A stretch of 64,000 nucleotides of DNA from Saccharothrix obliqua (lineage in GTDB: Bacteria; Actinomycetota; Actinomycetes; Mycobacteriales; Pseudonocardiaceae): positions 682,001-746,000 of the forward strand of contig NZ_JAHXGQ010000001.1 of assembly GCF_019375475.1 (NCBI RefSeq). The letters run 5' to 3'. Positions within the stretch are counted from its first letter, which is position 1; every line of letters begins with the position of its first letter. The notes under the pieces were generated by a model. The model saw only the letters and a list, made by a program, of their open reading frames with translations, ran no database searches and was not told the DNA's origin. This document shows positions 17,606 through 26,577 of the stretch, piece by piece. Both the position numbers and the translations under genes were made by a program.

Positions 17606-19102
17606 TCAGTTGACGCAGACCACACCTTGCGCGGTGATCGGCGGCGGTACCGGCGCGGTGGTCGTGACGGCGCCCGCCGAGGCCGGGTCGGGCACGTCGG
17701 ACGACGGGAAGTCCGCGCCGACGTACACCTGAACCTGCCCTCTCGGCACGGAGTCGTCCTCGACGGCCGTCGCGTTACCGCCCAGGGCCGAAATCACTCG
17801 ATCCGCGCTCGACCGCTCACCCGGCGCGTGCCGGACGGCGGTGGTGTCCAGGTACGTGCCGCTGGTCGCCTCGCCCCGCTGGAAACCCTTGCCCGCCAAC
17901 ATCTCCAGCACGCTGATGGCCCGGCCCCCCACGCCCGAGGAGTTGAACACGTGGGTGGTGATCGACGACGGCGGCGGTCCGCTCGGCGTCGTGGTCGCCC
18001 CGCCGGTCGGCTCGGGCTCGGTGGCGAGGCCCTTGATGAACTGGCGCACTCCCGCCGGGTCCACCGGCAGCACGTTGCCGTCGGACCAGGTGTCGGTGGG
18101 CGGGCCGACCGGGATGGTGCGGAACTGGATGTTGCCCGACACCAGGCCCTGCATCTGCTCGGCGAACTCGGTGATGTCCCACCGGTCGCTGAGCACCACG
18201 GACTTCTTGATCGCCGTCACGAGCTGGTCGAGCTTGGCGAAGTCGGTCAACGTGCCCGTGGAGAGCACCTTGCGGGCCAACGCGCCGATGAACACCTGCT
18301 GCCGCACGATCCGGTCCAGGTCGCCGCCGGGCAGGCCGCCGCGCTGCCGCACGAACGACAACGCCTCCGCGCCCGCGACGGTCTGCGGCCCGGCCGGGAA
18401 GTCCGCGCCCGAGTCGGAGTCGCGGGTGGCGTTGGTCAAGCACACCTCGACGCCGCCCACGGCCTTGGTCACCTCGTAGAACGAGGCGAGGTTCACCTCG
18501 GCGTACCGGTCGACGGTGACCGCGCCGCCGGTCAGGCCCTCGATGGTCTTGATCAGGGTGCGGCGGCCGAGCTGGCTCGACTCCCGCTCGATGCGTGCCT
18601 CGTCGGTGACGCCCTCGGTGCGCAGCCGGGCCGCGGTGTCGTTCTTCTGCCGTGCCATCGCCGAGTTCAGCTTGTGCTTGCCGAAGCCGTCCGCGATCTC
18701 CACGTACGAGTCGCGGGGGAACGAGATGGCCACCGCACGCGTGCCGTCCTGGGGGATGTGCACCAGGATCATCGTGTCCGTGTTCAGCGTGCCGTCCGCC
18801 ACACCGCCGTTGAGCAGCGCCAGCACCTCGTCCGACAGGGGCTTGCCCTGGGCGTCGGTGCGGCTGTCCACGCCCACCAGCAGGATGTCGATGGCGCCGT
18901 CGAGCGGCTTGCGCGCCGCGCCCTGCTCGGCCACCGAGGACGGGATGACGTCGGTCGTGACCAGGCCGTCGTGGATGTCCCGCAGGTACGTCCAGCCGTA
19001 CCAGGTGATCATCAGCACGGCGGCCGACACCAGGGCGACGAGCGAGCGCCAGGTGGTGAGGAGGACTCGCAGCGCGACCGGTCTGCGCGGACTGGTGCCC
19101 AC
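17606..19102 (-). CDS. LCP phosphotransferase with C-terminal LytR_C domain
   Basis: 498-residue LCP protein. A cytoplasmic Pro/Arg start precedes one membrane helix (about 18-38). The LCP domain has LLVGVDSRTDAQGKPLSD, NTDTMILVHIPQDG, FPRDSYV and FVRQRGGLPGGDLDRI. A second domain (about 360-440) starting THVFNSSGVGGRAISVLEML is LytR_C, which is common in mycobacterial CpsA-like proteins. GTG 19102 is chosen because GGGGGAGG lies eight bases upstream; the frame continues 55 codons further without a ribosome site. It is divergent from rmlB across 170 bases, consistent with co-regulated wall polysaccharide synthesis. Confidence 0.94.
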   Translation of the reverse strand: MGTSPRRPVALRVLLTTWRSLVALVSAAVLMITWYGWTYLRDIHDGLVTTDVIPSSVAEQGAARKPLDGAIDILLVGVDSRTDAQGKPLSDEVLALLNGGVADGTLNTDTMILVHIPQDGTRAVAISFPRDSYVEIADGFGKHKLNSAMARQKNDTAARLRTEGVTDEARIERESSQLGRRTLIKTIEGLTGGAVTVDRYAEVNLASFYEVTKAVGGVEVCLTNATRDSDSGADFPAGPQTVAGAEALSFVRQRGGLPGGDLDRIVRQQVFIGALARKVLSTGTLTDFAKLDQLVTAIKKSVVLSDRWDITEFAEQMQGLVSGNIQFRTIPVGPPTDTWSDGNVLPVDPAGVRQFIKGLATEPEPTGGATTTPSGPPPSSITTHVFNSSGVGGRAISVLEMLAGKGFQRGEATSGTYLDTTAVRHAPGERSSADRVISALGGNATAVEDDSVPRGQVQVYVGADFPSSDVPDPASAGAVTTTAPVPPPITAQGVVCVN

Positions 19103-19272
19103 TGGTGGTGCCTCCCCCGTACTGCCACGACTGCGAACCAGATTAGTGGCCGACCGGGGTCCCGGCCTGCCGTTCCACTTAATACGGGAGACGCTGTAAC
19201 GGGGAAGTGGGTTGCACGGTAAACACGGGTGACAGACTGGGTGTGGACGACGGCTGCGGAGAGGCATTGACG

Positions 19273-20262
19273 ATGCGCGTTCTGGTGACGGGTGGGGCCG
19301 GGTTCATCGGCTCGCACTACGTGCGGGAGTTGGTGGGCGGCGCGTACCCGGCCTACGCGGACGCCGAGGTGGTGGTGCTGGACAAGCTCACCTACGCGGG
19401 CAACGAGGCCAACCTGGCACCGGTCGCGGACGACCCGCGGCTCACCTTCGTGCGCGGCGACATCTGCGACCGCGAACTGGTGGCCGGGCTGATGGGCCGA
19501 ACGGACGCGGTCGTGCACTTCGCGGCCGAGTCGCATGTGGACCGCTCCATCGCCGGTTCCGCGGATTTCGTGCTCACCAACGTCCTCGGCACGCAAACGC
19601 TGCTCCAAGCGGCCCTGGACGCGAACGTCGAGAAGTTCGTGCACGTGTCCACCGACGAGGTGTACGGCACCATCGACGAGGGTTCCTGGGCGGAGAACCA
19701 CCTCCTGGAGCCGAATTCGCCGTACTCGGCGTCGAAGGCGTCGTCGGACCTGTTGGCGCGGGCCTTCCACCGCACGCACGGCCTGCCGGTCAGCATCACG
19801 CGGTGCTCGAACAACTACGGTCCGTACCAGTTCCCGGAGAAGGTGATCCCGCTGTTCATCACCAACCTGTTGGACGGCCGGAAGGTCCCGCTGTACGGCG
19901 ACGGTCTCAACGTCCGGGACTGGCTGCACGTGGACGACCACTGCCGCGGCATCCAACTGGTGCTGGAGAACGGCCGGGGCGGTGAGATCTACAACATCGG
20001 CGGCGGCACCGAGCTGACCAACCGGGAACTCACCGAACGCCTCCTCGCGGCCACCGGTCGCGACTGGTCGTCGGTTGAGCCGGTGGCGGACCGCAAGGGC
20101 CACGACCGCCGCTACTCGGTCGACATCACCAAGATCGCCACCGAACTCGGCTACGCGCCACGCGTCGACTTCACCGCCGGCCTGGCCGGGACCGTCGCGT
20201 GGTACCGGGACAACCGGTCCTGGTGGGAGCCGCTCAAGCAGCGCGCGGCGCTGGCCGGCTGA
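19273..20262 (+). CDS. rmlB: dTDP-glucose 4,6-dehydratase
   Basis: NAD-dependent short-chain dehydrogenase/reductase that turns dTDP-glucose into dTDP-4-keto-6-deoxyglucose, the second step to dTDP-L-rhamnose. 329 residues. GGAGFIG at 7-13 binds NAD; the catalytic triplet T127-D128-E129 (STDEVYG) and Y151-x3-K155 (YSASK) are present, with SNNYGPYQFPEKVIPLFI beyond. ATG 19273 has GGAGAGG upstream. It overlaps rmlD by one base (TGATG). rmlA and rmlC are not in the window. Confidence 0.97.
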   Translation: MRVLVTGGAGFIGSHYVRELVGGAYPAYADAEVVVLDKLTYAGNEANLAPVADDPRLTFVRGDICDRELVAGLMGRTDAVVHFAAESHVDRSIAGSADFVLTNVLGTQTLLQAALDANVEKFVHVSTDEVYGTIDEGSWAENHLLEPNSPYSASKASSDLLARAFHRTHGLPVSITRCSNNYGPYQFPEKVIPLFITNLLDGRKVPLYGDGLNVRDWLHVDDHCRGIQLVLENGRGGEIYNIGGGTELTNRELTERLLAATGRDWSSVEPVADRKGHDRRYSVDITKIATELGYAPRVDFTAGLAGTVAWYRDNRSWWEPLKQRAALAG

Positions 20263-21152
20263 TGCTCGCGCTGCTGGTGCCGGGCGGCAAGGGCCAGCTC
20301 GGGCACGACCTGCTGGCCGCGGCCCCGGCCGACGGCCTGGTGCACGCGCCGTCCTCGGCGGAACTGGACGTGACGGACGGCGGCGCGGTGGCCGACGCGG
20401 TGGCGTCGATCGCCGCCACCGCGCGGGACGGCGGTCTGCGGCCGGTGGTGGTGAACGCCGCCGCCTACACCGCGGTCGACCGCGCCGAGGAGGACGAGGA
20501 CCGCGCGTTCGCGGTGAACGCCGTCGGACCGGGCCTGCTGGCGGCGGCGTGCCGGGAGCACAACGTGCCGCTGCTGCACGTGTCCACGGACTACGTGTTC
20601 CCCGGCGACGGGTCGCGGCCCTACGAGCCGGCCGACGAGACCGGGCCGCGGTCCGCGTACGGGCGGACGAAGCTCGCCGGCGAGCAGCGGGTGCTCGCCG
20701 AGTGGGAGCGGTCCTGGGTGGTCCGCACGGCGTGGGTCTACGGCGCGAGCGGGCACAACTTCGTGAAGACGATCATCCGCCTGGCGGGCGAGCGCGAGGA
20801 GTTGTCCGTCGTGGACGACCAGCGCGGCTCGCCGACCTGGTCGCTGGACCTCGCCGCGGGCCTGGTGGAACTGGCCGGCCGGGCGGTGCGCACCGGGCCG
20901 CGGGCACGCGTGCTGCACGCGACCGGCGGCGGCGAGACGACGTGGTGGGGTTTCGCGCGGGCGATCTTCGAGGAGCTGGGCGCGGACCCGGAGCGCGTGC
21001 GCCCCAGCGCCACCTCGGACTTCCCCCGCCCCGCGCCGCGCCCGGCCTACTCGGTGCTGTCCGGCCACGCCTGGGCCGCCGCCGGCCTCACCCCGCTGCG
21101 ACCCTGGCGGGACGCGCTGCACGCGGCCTTCGCCACCGGGGCGGTGCCCTAG
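20262..21152 (+). CDS. rmlD: dTDP-4-dehydrorhamnose reductase
   Basis: NADPH-dependent last step of dTDP-L-rhamnose synthesis. 296 residues. The N-terminus has VPGGKGQLGHDL, the middle VVNAAAYTAVDRAEED and STDYVFPGDGSRPYEP, and the catalytic Y133-x3-K137 (YGRTK). It is translationally coupled to rmlB. dTDP-rhamnose is the donor for the WbbL-type transferase at 30.3 kb. Its last four bases overlap the convergent Imm1-like gene. Confidence 0.96.
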   Translation: MLALLVPGGKGQLGHDLLAAAPADGLVHAPSSAELDVTDGGAVADAVASIAATARDGGLRPVVVNAAAYTAVDRAEEDEDRAFAVNAVGPGLLAAACREHNVPLLHVSTDYVFPGDGSRPYEPADETGPRSAYGRTKLAGEQRVLAEWERSWVVRTAWVYGASGHNFVKTIIRLAGEREELSVVDDQRGSPTWSLDLAAGLVELAGRAVRTGPRARVLHATGGGETTWWGFARAIFEELGADPERVRPSATSDFPRPAPRPAYSVLSGHAWAAAGLTPLRPWRDALHAAFATGAVP

Positions 21153-21604
21153 CCCTCCCCGGGGCTCGCCGCCGTCCACGCGACGTCGCCCGGACGGCGC
21201 GCGGTGGCCAGGAACTCCTTCAGCGCGGCGGCGAGCACGACCACCGGCACGCCCGCCCCGGCGGGGAAGTCGACGTACTCGGAGCGGTACCCGGGTGAGT
21301 TCGGCTCGCCCGCCAGGGTGGCGTAGTCGTGGTCGGGGTCGGCGTAGGTCAGGTAGCCGTAACCGGCGTGCACGGCCGCCGCGACGTCGTGGTCCGGGAT
21401 GCGGGTCTTACCGGGCGGGCCGAGCAGGCCCTCGGTGTCCTCGATGAGGTCGCGCTCCCGGTGCTCGACCACCGCGGGACCCGCGCCGGGTTCCGCGAGG
21501 CGGCGCAGCAGGGCGTCCACGTCGTCCGGGGTCTCGACGGTCATCTCATCGGCGGATTCGGCGCCCGCGGCGTCGGTGGTCGGCCACACGGCGGTGAAGC
21601 TCAT
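21149..21604 (-). CDS. Imm1-family immunity-like protein
   Basis: 151-residue soluble acidic protein from ATG 21604; ATGs at 21613 and 21616 are alternatives and no strong ribosome site separates them. The layout (VETPDDVDALLRRLAEP, then a beta-rich body with YGYLTYADPDHDYATLAGEP and SEYVDFPAGAGVPVVVLAAALKEFLAT) matches Imm1 immunity proteins, which neutralise polymorphic toxin domains, often deaminases. No toxin gene is adjacent, so it is an orphan; many actinobacteria carry such orphan copies. The family call is from memory of the pattern. Confidence 0.65.
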   Translation of the reverse strand: MSFTAVWPTTDAAGAESADEMTVETPDDVDALLRRLAEPGAGPAVVEHRERDLIEDTEGLLGPPGKTRIPDHDVAAAVHAGYGYLTYADPDHDYATLAGEPNSPGYRSEYVDFPAGAGVPVVVLAAALKEFLATARRPGDVAWTAASPGEG

Positions 21605-21723
21605 GGTCGGCATCATCGCAGCGAACGCGGGGAGTGACCAGCCGGCCCGGCGGTTGCGCCGTTGGAGTGGAGGTGGCGTGTCGCACTAGTTTTGCATATG
21701 CGCCTTGCGGGAGCCTTTGCGCC

Positions 21724-21882
21724 ATGTCCGAGCACGGGCGTTCGTCAGAAGCCGTCGCGCAACGCTCCGACTGGGAGCGCCAGCGCTTCCTGCGCCGGGT
21801 CTGCGCCGTGACGGGTTCGCGGCAGATCTCGTGGAGCGTGCTGACCGGGCCCCGCGAGACCGGCCCGGCGAAGCTCCACTGA
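21724..21882 (+). CDS. Small hypothetical protein (52 residues)
   Basis: Short open frame with GCGGGAG eleven bases before the ATG and an AT-richer TTTTGCATATG upstream that could hold a -10 box. The product is basic and polar with one hydrophobic stretch; no family is recognised. It ends six bases before the stop of the convergent glycosyltransferase. It may be a real small protein or chance. Confidence 0.35.
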   Translation: MSEHGRSSEAVAQRSDWERQRFLRRVCAVTGSRQISWSVLTGPRETGPAKLH

Positions 21883-21887
21883 CCCCC

Positions 21888-22979
21888 TCAGCGGGTCCGT
21901 GACGCGGCCAACCGGTACGCACCCACGGTCAGCTCCGCCGTCCGCCGCCACGTGAACCCGGCCGCGTGCGCTCGCCGCGCCGCCTGGTCTGCCGGCGTCG
22001 GCGGCGCCTCCACGGCGTCCACCAGGGCCTGGCCCAGCGCCTCCGCGTCGCCGACCGGCACGTGCGTGGCGTGCCCGCCCGCGACCTCGCGCAACGCCGG
22101 CACGTCCGTGCACACCACGGGCACGTTGCACGCCAACGCTTCCAGCACCGGCAGGCCGAAGCCCTCGTCGCGGGACGGGAGCACCAGCGCCGCCGCGCCC
22201 GCGACCACGCTGCGCAGGTCGACGTCGCTCAGGTAGCCCGTCCGCACCACGCGGCCGTCGACGCCCGCGTGACCGGGACCGGCGAGCACCAGCGGCGGCA
22301 GCGTCGGGTGCGTCGCGTGCGCGTCGAACAACGTGCGCAGACCCTTGCGCGGCCCGCCCGCGCCGACGAACAGCAGGTACTCGGCGGGCAGCCCGAGGCG
22401 GGCGCGCAGCGGGGCGGACGGCGCCCGCGCGGCGAACCACGCGGGGTCCACGCCCAGCGGCGTCACGACGATCTTCTCCGGGTCGACCTCGAACCGCTCC
22501 GTGACGACGTTGGCCACGGCACGCGTCGGCGTGCACACCACGTCCGCGCGCACGGCCGACTTCCGCACCAGTTCGGGCAGCCTGCGGTCGGCGGGCGGCA
22601 GGTCCTGCGGCGCGTCCAGGAACGCGAGGTCGTGGATCGTGGTCACGCCGCCCGCGCGGATCGCGGGTGGCAGCACGAAGTTGGTGGCGTGCATGACGTC
22701 CGCGGGCCCGGCCAGGAACTCCACCGGCGGGAACGGCGCGCGCAGCCAGCACTGGCGCAGCAGCCGCGCCGACACGGGCAGGCCGCGGGCCACCACCTCG
22801 TGCGGCAGCACGGTCCGCAGCGCGCGCCAGCCGCGCAGCGTGAACGCGACCGCGCGCACCTCCACCTCGTCGGGCATGGACGCCAGTTCCTCGGCCAGCG
22901 CGGCGGTGTAGCGGCCGATGCCGGTGCGGTGGCCGAGCAGGGGTGTGCCGTCGAGCAGCACCTCAAGCGGTTCAGCCAT
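21888..22979 (-). CDS. GT4 glycosyltransferase
   Basis: 363-residue GT-B enzyme. It opens with VLLDGTPLLGHRTGIGRYTAAL, has ATNFVLPP and TTIHDLAFLD in the acceptor domain, and LFVGAGGPRKGLRTL and LPSRDEGFGLPVLEALACNVPVVCTD (with the conserved E-x7-E) in the donor domain. It is of the mannosyl/rhamnosyltransferase type. ATG 22979 overlaps the stop of the upstream 830-residue transferase by eight bases, so they are co-translated and probably act on the same glycan. Donor sugar not determinable from sequence. Confidence 0.93.
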   Translation of the reverse strand: MAEPLEVLLDGTPLLGHRTGIGRYTAALAEELASMPDEVEVRAVAFTLRGWRALRTVLPHEVVARGLPVSARLLRQCWLRAPFPPVEFLAGPADVMHATNFVLPPAIRAGGVTTIHDLAFLDAPQDLPPADRRLPELVRKSAVRADVVCTPTRAVANVVTERFEVDPEKIVVTPLGVDPAWFAARAPSAPLRARLGLPAEYLLFVGAGGPRKGLRTLFDAHATHPTLPPLVLAGPGHAGVDGRVVRTGYLSDVDLRSVVAGAAALVLPSRDEGFGLPVLEALACNVPVVCTDVPALREVAGGHATHVPVGDAEALGQALVDAVEAPPTPADQAARRAHAAGFTWRRTAELTVGAYRLAASRTR

Positions 22980-25464
22980 GGCCGCGCAGCTTCTTGAGCA
23001 CGCGGCCGGTCGCGCGCTTCGCGACCTCGCCCGCACCGCCCTGGTCGAGGTACTCGCGGAACAGCCGGGCGTCGCGCCGCAGCTTCTCCGCCCGGCCGAG
23101 CGGCCGGTCGCGGACCATCGGCGAGATGCCCGCCAGCCGGTCGGTGGCGGGTCGCGGGTGCCGGCAGAAGTCGACCAGCGGCGCGAGCGCCGCCTCCCAA
23201 GTGAACCGCTCGCGGACGCCCGCTATGCGCTCGGCGCACGCCGTCGCGAACTCCTCGTCGTACAACACCTTCTCCAACGCCGCCGCGAGCGCGGCCGGGT
23301 CCTCGGCCGGCACCACGACGCCCAGCCCCTCGCGGGACACCAGGTCGGCGAACGAGTCGCCGTCGGTCGTCACGATCGGCAGCCCGGCCCACAGGTAGTC
23401 CAGCACGCGGGTGCGGAACGCGAACGTCGTCTCCACGTGCTCGTAGTGCGTGGTGACGCCGCTGTCCGCGTCCAGCAGCCAGTTCTGCCGGTCGTGGTAG
23501 GGAACCCACGTCTCGTTGAAGAACACGTGCTTGTCGACGAGGTCCAGGTGCGCGGCCAGCGCCCGCGTCCGGCCCGCGACGTCCATGTCCGGCACCTGGG
23601 GGTTGGGGTGCTTCATGCCCAGGAACACCAGGCGCGCGTCCGGCCGCGTGGCGCGCAGGCGGTCCATGGCGTGGATCAGGGTCAGCGGGTCGAACCAGCT
23701 GTAGACACCGCCCGCCCACAGCACGACCTTGTCGTCGGGGCCGATGCCCAGCGCGTCGCGCAGACCGGGACCGGTGCGTTGCGGCGGCTTGCCGGACAGG
23801 CCGAACGGCGCGACGGCGAGCAGCGACTTGACCGTGGGGTCGGTGTCGTACAGCGCGGGCGTCAGGCGGCCCATCGCGGCCAGGTGGCCCAGCCAGAAGT
23901 GCCGCTGCCGCTCGGACGCGCAGAGGAAGAAGTCGCCGCGCGCCAACTGGTTGGCCAGCACGCGGGTGACGCCGACGAGGTCGCGCGCGCGTTGCTCGTC
24001 GGTGTCGTCGCGGCCCTGCTCCAGCAGTTCCAGGTGCATCGGGTCGTAGATGTCGCAGACGACGATCTTGGTCGAGCCCGGCTGCTTGAGCTGCGGCAGG
24101 AACTCCAGCGCGTGGCCCTGGAGCACGATCACGTCCGCCCACGCCAGGTGGGGGTCGACGTCACGCGGCTGCACGCCCCGGACGTCGAACGGCGCGTCCG
24201 GCGGCAGGCACAGCGGGTTGATCGTCACCAGCCGCACGTCGTGCTCGTCGGACAGCACGTCCGCCATGTTCCACGCGCGGATCGCGGGACCGGCCATCCG
24301 GTCCGAGATCGCGTCGCCGGTGACGATGAGGACGCGGCGCGGCCTGCCGTACAGCTCCTCGATGCCGAACACGTCGACCAGCACCTCGTGCGCCTTGAGG
24401 TACCGCTCCAACGGGTAGGCGGGTTCCAGCGCCTTACGCATCAGCGGGACCAGGTCGGCGTCGGACACGCGTCGTGCCGCCTGCTCCACCGCGCGCGACT
24501 CGGCCAGCGCCGGCAGCAGCTCCACGAACTGGTCGATCGCCAGGAAACCGGCGAGCGCCTGCCGCGGCACCGGCACCGGCGCGGCGTCCTCGGCCGGGTC
24601 CGCCGGGCGGCGGGTGATCTCCAACTGGGTCGGGTCGAGCGCGCCGCGCGCGGTCGCCCGCCGGACCACCAGCGCCAGCGCGGCGGGCAGCGCCTTCGCC
24701 AGCGTCTCGTCCGACGCGTTCTTGTAGAGCGCCGCCAACGCGTTGCGCTCCAACAGGTACAGCTCGCGGCTGGGGTCCACGGCGGACATGGAGGCGTGGT
24801 GCTTGTGGTAGGTCAGCGAAGCGGGCTCGTAGCGGACGCGCCAGCCACGCAGGTTGAGCCGCCAGCCGAGGTCCACGTCCTCGTAGAACATGAAGAACCG
24901 CTCGTCGAAGCCGCCCAGCTCGCGGAACAACCCGGCACGCACCAGCAACGCCGAGCCGGTGCCGAACAACACGTCCCGGGGCACGTCGTGGGAACCGTCG
25001 TCGGGCTGCCCGGCGTGCCGCTTGTACCCCATGCCGAACCAGGTCAGGCCGCCGTCCACGAAGTCGACCGCCCGGCCGTCCCAGTCCAGCACCTTCGACG
25101 CCACCGCGCCCACGGTCGGCTCCGCGCGCAGCACCCGCACCGCCGCGCGCACCCAGTCCGGGTGCGGTCGCGCGTCGTTGTTGAGGAAGGCGAGCACCGT
25201 GCCCGTCGCGCGCCGCGCGCCGAGGTTGCAGCCGCCCGCGAAACCGAGGTTGGTCGGCGAGTCCACCACGAGGGCCCGCGGCACGGCCGCCCGGATGCGT
25301 TCCGCGCTCCCGTCGCCCGACGCGTTGTCCACGCAGATGACCTGGAGCTTGTCCGCCGGGTAGGACAGGTCGGCGAACAAAGCGCGCAGGCAGGTGATGG
25401 TGTCTTCGGTACCGCGGTGGTTCACCACGACCACCGACACGTCAGGCAGGCTCGCTCGCTCCAC
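22972..25464 (-). CDS. Bifunctional GT2-GT4 glycosyltransferase fusion
   Basis: 830 residues with two catalytic modules. The first (about 5-270) is GT2: SVVVVNHRGTEDTITCL, VDNASGDGS, LAFLNNDARPHPDW, then FFMFYEDVDLGWR. A helical linker (270-370) follows. The second (about 380-790) is GT4-like: VLIVTGDAISDRMAGPAIRAW, VVLWAGGVYSWFDPLTLI, LGMKHPNPQVPD and VLDYLWAGLPIVTTDGDSF. Such fusions typically add two consecutive sugars to O-antigen- or wall-polysaccharide-like chains. GTG 25464 follows a weak GGCTTAGGA. It is the first gene of a two-gene unit with the next GT4. Confidence 0.92.
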   Translation of the reverse strand: MERASLPDVSVVVVNHRGTEDTITCLRALFADLSYPADKLQVICVDNASGDGSAERIRAAVPRALVVDSPTNLGFAGGCNLGARRATGTVLAFLNNDARPHPDWVRAAVRVLRAEPTVGAVASKVLDWDGRAVDFVDGGLTWFGMGYKRHAGQPDDGSHDVPRDVLFGTGSALLVRAGLFRELGGFDERFFMFYEDVDLGWRLNLRGWRVRYEPASLTYHKHHASMSAVDPSRELYLLERNALAALYKNASDETLAKALPAALALVVRRATARGALDPTQLEITRRPADPAEDAAPVPVPRQALAGFLAIDQFVELLPALAESRAVEQAARRVSDADLVPLMRKALEPAYPLERYLKAHEVLVDVFGIEELYGRPRRVLIVTGDAISDRMAGPAIRAWNMADVLSDEHDVRLVTINPLCLPPDAPFDVRGVQPRDVDPHLAWADVIVLQGHALEFLPQLKQPGSTKIVVCDIYDPMHLELLEQGRDDTDEQRARDLVGVTRVLANQLARGDFFLCASERQRHFWLGHLAAMGRLTPALYDTDPTVKSLLAVAPFGLSGKPPQRTGPGLRDALGIGPDDKVVLWAGGVYSWFDPLTLIHAMDRLRATRPDARLVFLGMKHPNPQVPDMDVAGRTRALAAHLDLVDKHVFFNETWVPYHDRQNWLLDADSGVTTHYEHVETTFAFRTRVLDYLWAGLPIVTTDGDSFADLVSREGLGVVVPAEDPAALAAALEKVLYDEEFATACAERIAGVRERFTWEAALAPLVDFCRHPRPATDRLAGISPMVRDRPLGRAEKLRRDARLFREYLDQGGAGEVAKRATGRVLKKLRGHG

Positions 25465-25511
25465 GTCCTAAGCCTGCCTCATCGGGGTCCGGGAGGTTGC
25501 CGGAAGGTGGC

Positions 25512-25907
25512 CTACGCCTCCGCCTGATCGCCGTCGCCGCCGGCCGGCGTGCTCTCGGCGTCCTCCGGCGCGGGCGCGGGCAGGCTCGCCCGCTGCCACT
25601 CGACGGTGATCTTGATGTGCGCCTCGGCCGACGACTTCGCGATCGCCAGCGCCGCGCCCGAGCTGACCTTCAGGCCGATCTCCACGGCCACCTTGTCCGG
25701 TCGCGGGTCCGGCATCGAGCCGATCCGGGCCGCCACCGAGCGCGCCACCTTCCGCGCCCGCTCGACACCGGCCTCCAGCGTCTCGTCGGCCTTCTCCAGC
25801 GCGGCGTCCCACCGCCGCCCGGCCCGCACCGGCCCGTCGTACTCCTCGTCCAGCTCGAACGGCACCAGGTCGCCGTCCGCCGTGCGCACCTCGACGTACT
25901 CGGCCAC
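25512..25907 (-). CDS. CU044_2847-family (trypsin-co-occurring domain 1) protein
   Basis: 131-residue protein of a family seen across actinobacteria: VEVRTADGDLVPFELDEEY at the start, a helical centre, and VAVEIGLKVSSGAALAIAKSSAEAHIKITVEW, a beta-hairpin with conserved G-A-I. Members occur beside trypsin-like proteases and conflict-system modules, where they have been named trypsin-co-occurring domains; function is untested. GTG 25907 has GAGAGGAG upstream. No protease gene is nearby. The family call is from memory and fairly specific. Confidence 0.75.
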   Translation of the reverse strand: MAEYVEVRTADGDLVPFELDEEYDGPVRAGRRWDAALEKADETLEAGVERARKVARSVAARIGSMPDPRPDKVAVEIGLKVSSGAALAIAKSSAEAHIKITVEWQRASLPAPAPEDAESTPAGGDGDQAEA

Positions 25908-25930
25908 GACACTCCTCTCGACAGGCCCGC

Positions 25931-26545
25931 TCAGCCACGCGCCCGGACCAGCAGGTGGGCCTGGCGGAACCGCTCGCCCGCGCCGGGCTCGCGCACCAGG
26001 CGGGCGACCTCGGCGAAACCGGCCTCGCGCAGCAGTTCCGCGAGCCGGTCGGGCGACCACCGGTAGGCGGGCGCGACCTTGTGGTCGAACTCGCGGGGGA
26101 GCGCGTCGTCGCCGGCGAAGAACCCGATCAGCAGGTGGCCGCCGGGCGCCAGCACCCGGCGGAACTCGGCGAACACGCCGGGCAGCAGCGGCGGCGGGAG
26201 GTGGATGGTGGAGTAGGAGGCCAGCACGCCGCCGAGCACGCCGTCCGCCAGGTCCAGCGCGGTCATCGTCCCCACCTCGAACCGCAGGTCCGGGTGCGCC
26301 CGGCGGGCCAGGTCGACCATGGCGGGCGACAGGTCCACGCCGAAGGCGGTCAGGCCCAGCCCGGTCAGGTGCGCGGTCACGTGGCCCGGACCGCACCCGA
26401 CGTCGAGGACCGGCCCGCTGCCCCGCACGCGTTCCGCGAACGCGGCCAGCAGCGCCCGTTCGAACGGCAGCGATTCCAGCACGTCGCTGAACAGCTCGGC
26501 GTAGAGGGGCGCGACGGCGTCGTAGGCGGGGGAGACGTCGACCAC
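25931..26545 (-). CDS. Class I SAM-dependent methyltransferase
   Basis: 204-residue enzyme of the Rossmann methyltransferase fold. Motif I is VLDVGCGPGHVT (about 45-56); the acidic D at the end of strand two is in FGVDLSPAM; EFRRVLAPGGHLLIGFF marks motif III. Substrate unknown; small-molecule or quinone-type acceptors are usual for this size. GTG 26545 lies six bases after TAGCTT (26552-26557), which fits a leaderless message. It precedes the TCD1-like gene by 23 bases and may be cotranscribed. Confidence 0.9.
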   Translation of the reverse strand: MVDVSPAYDAVAPLYAELFSDVLESLPFERALLAAFAERVRGSGPVLDVGCGPGHVTAHLTGLGLTAFGVDLSPAMVDLARRAHPDLRFEVGTMTALDLADGVLGGVLASYSTIHLPPPLLPGVFAEFRRVLAPGGHLLIGFFAGDDALPREFDHKVAPAYRWSPDRLAELLREAGFAEVARLVREPGAGERFRQAHLLVRARG

Positions 26546-26577
26546 GGCGAGAAGCTACCACCGCCCGGCGCGCCGGT

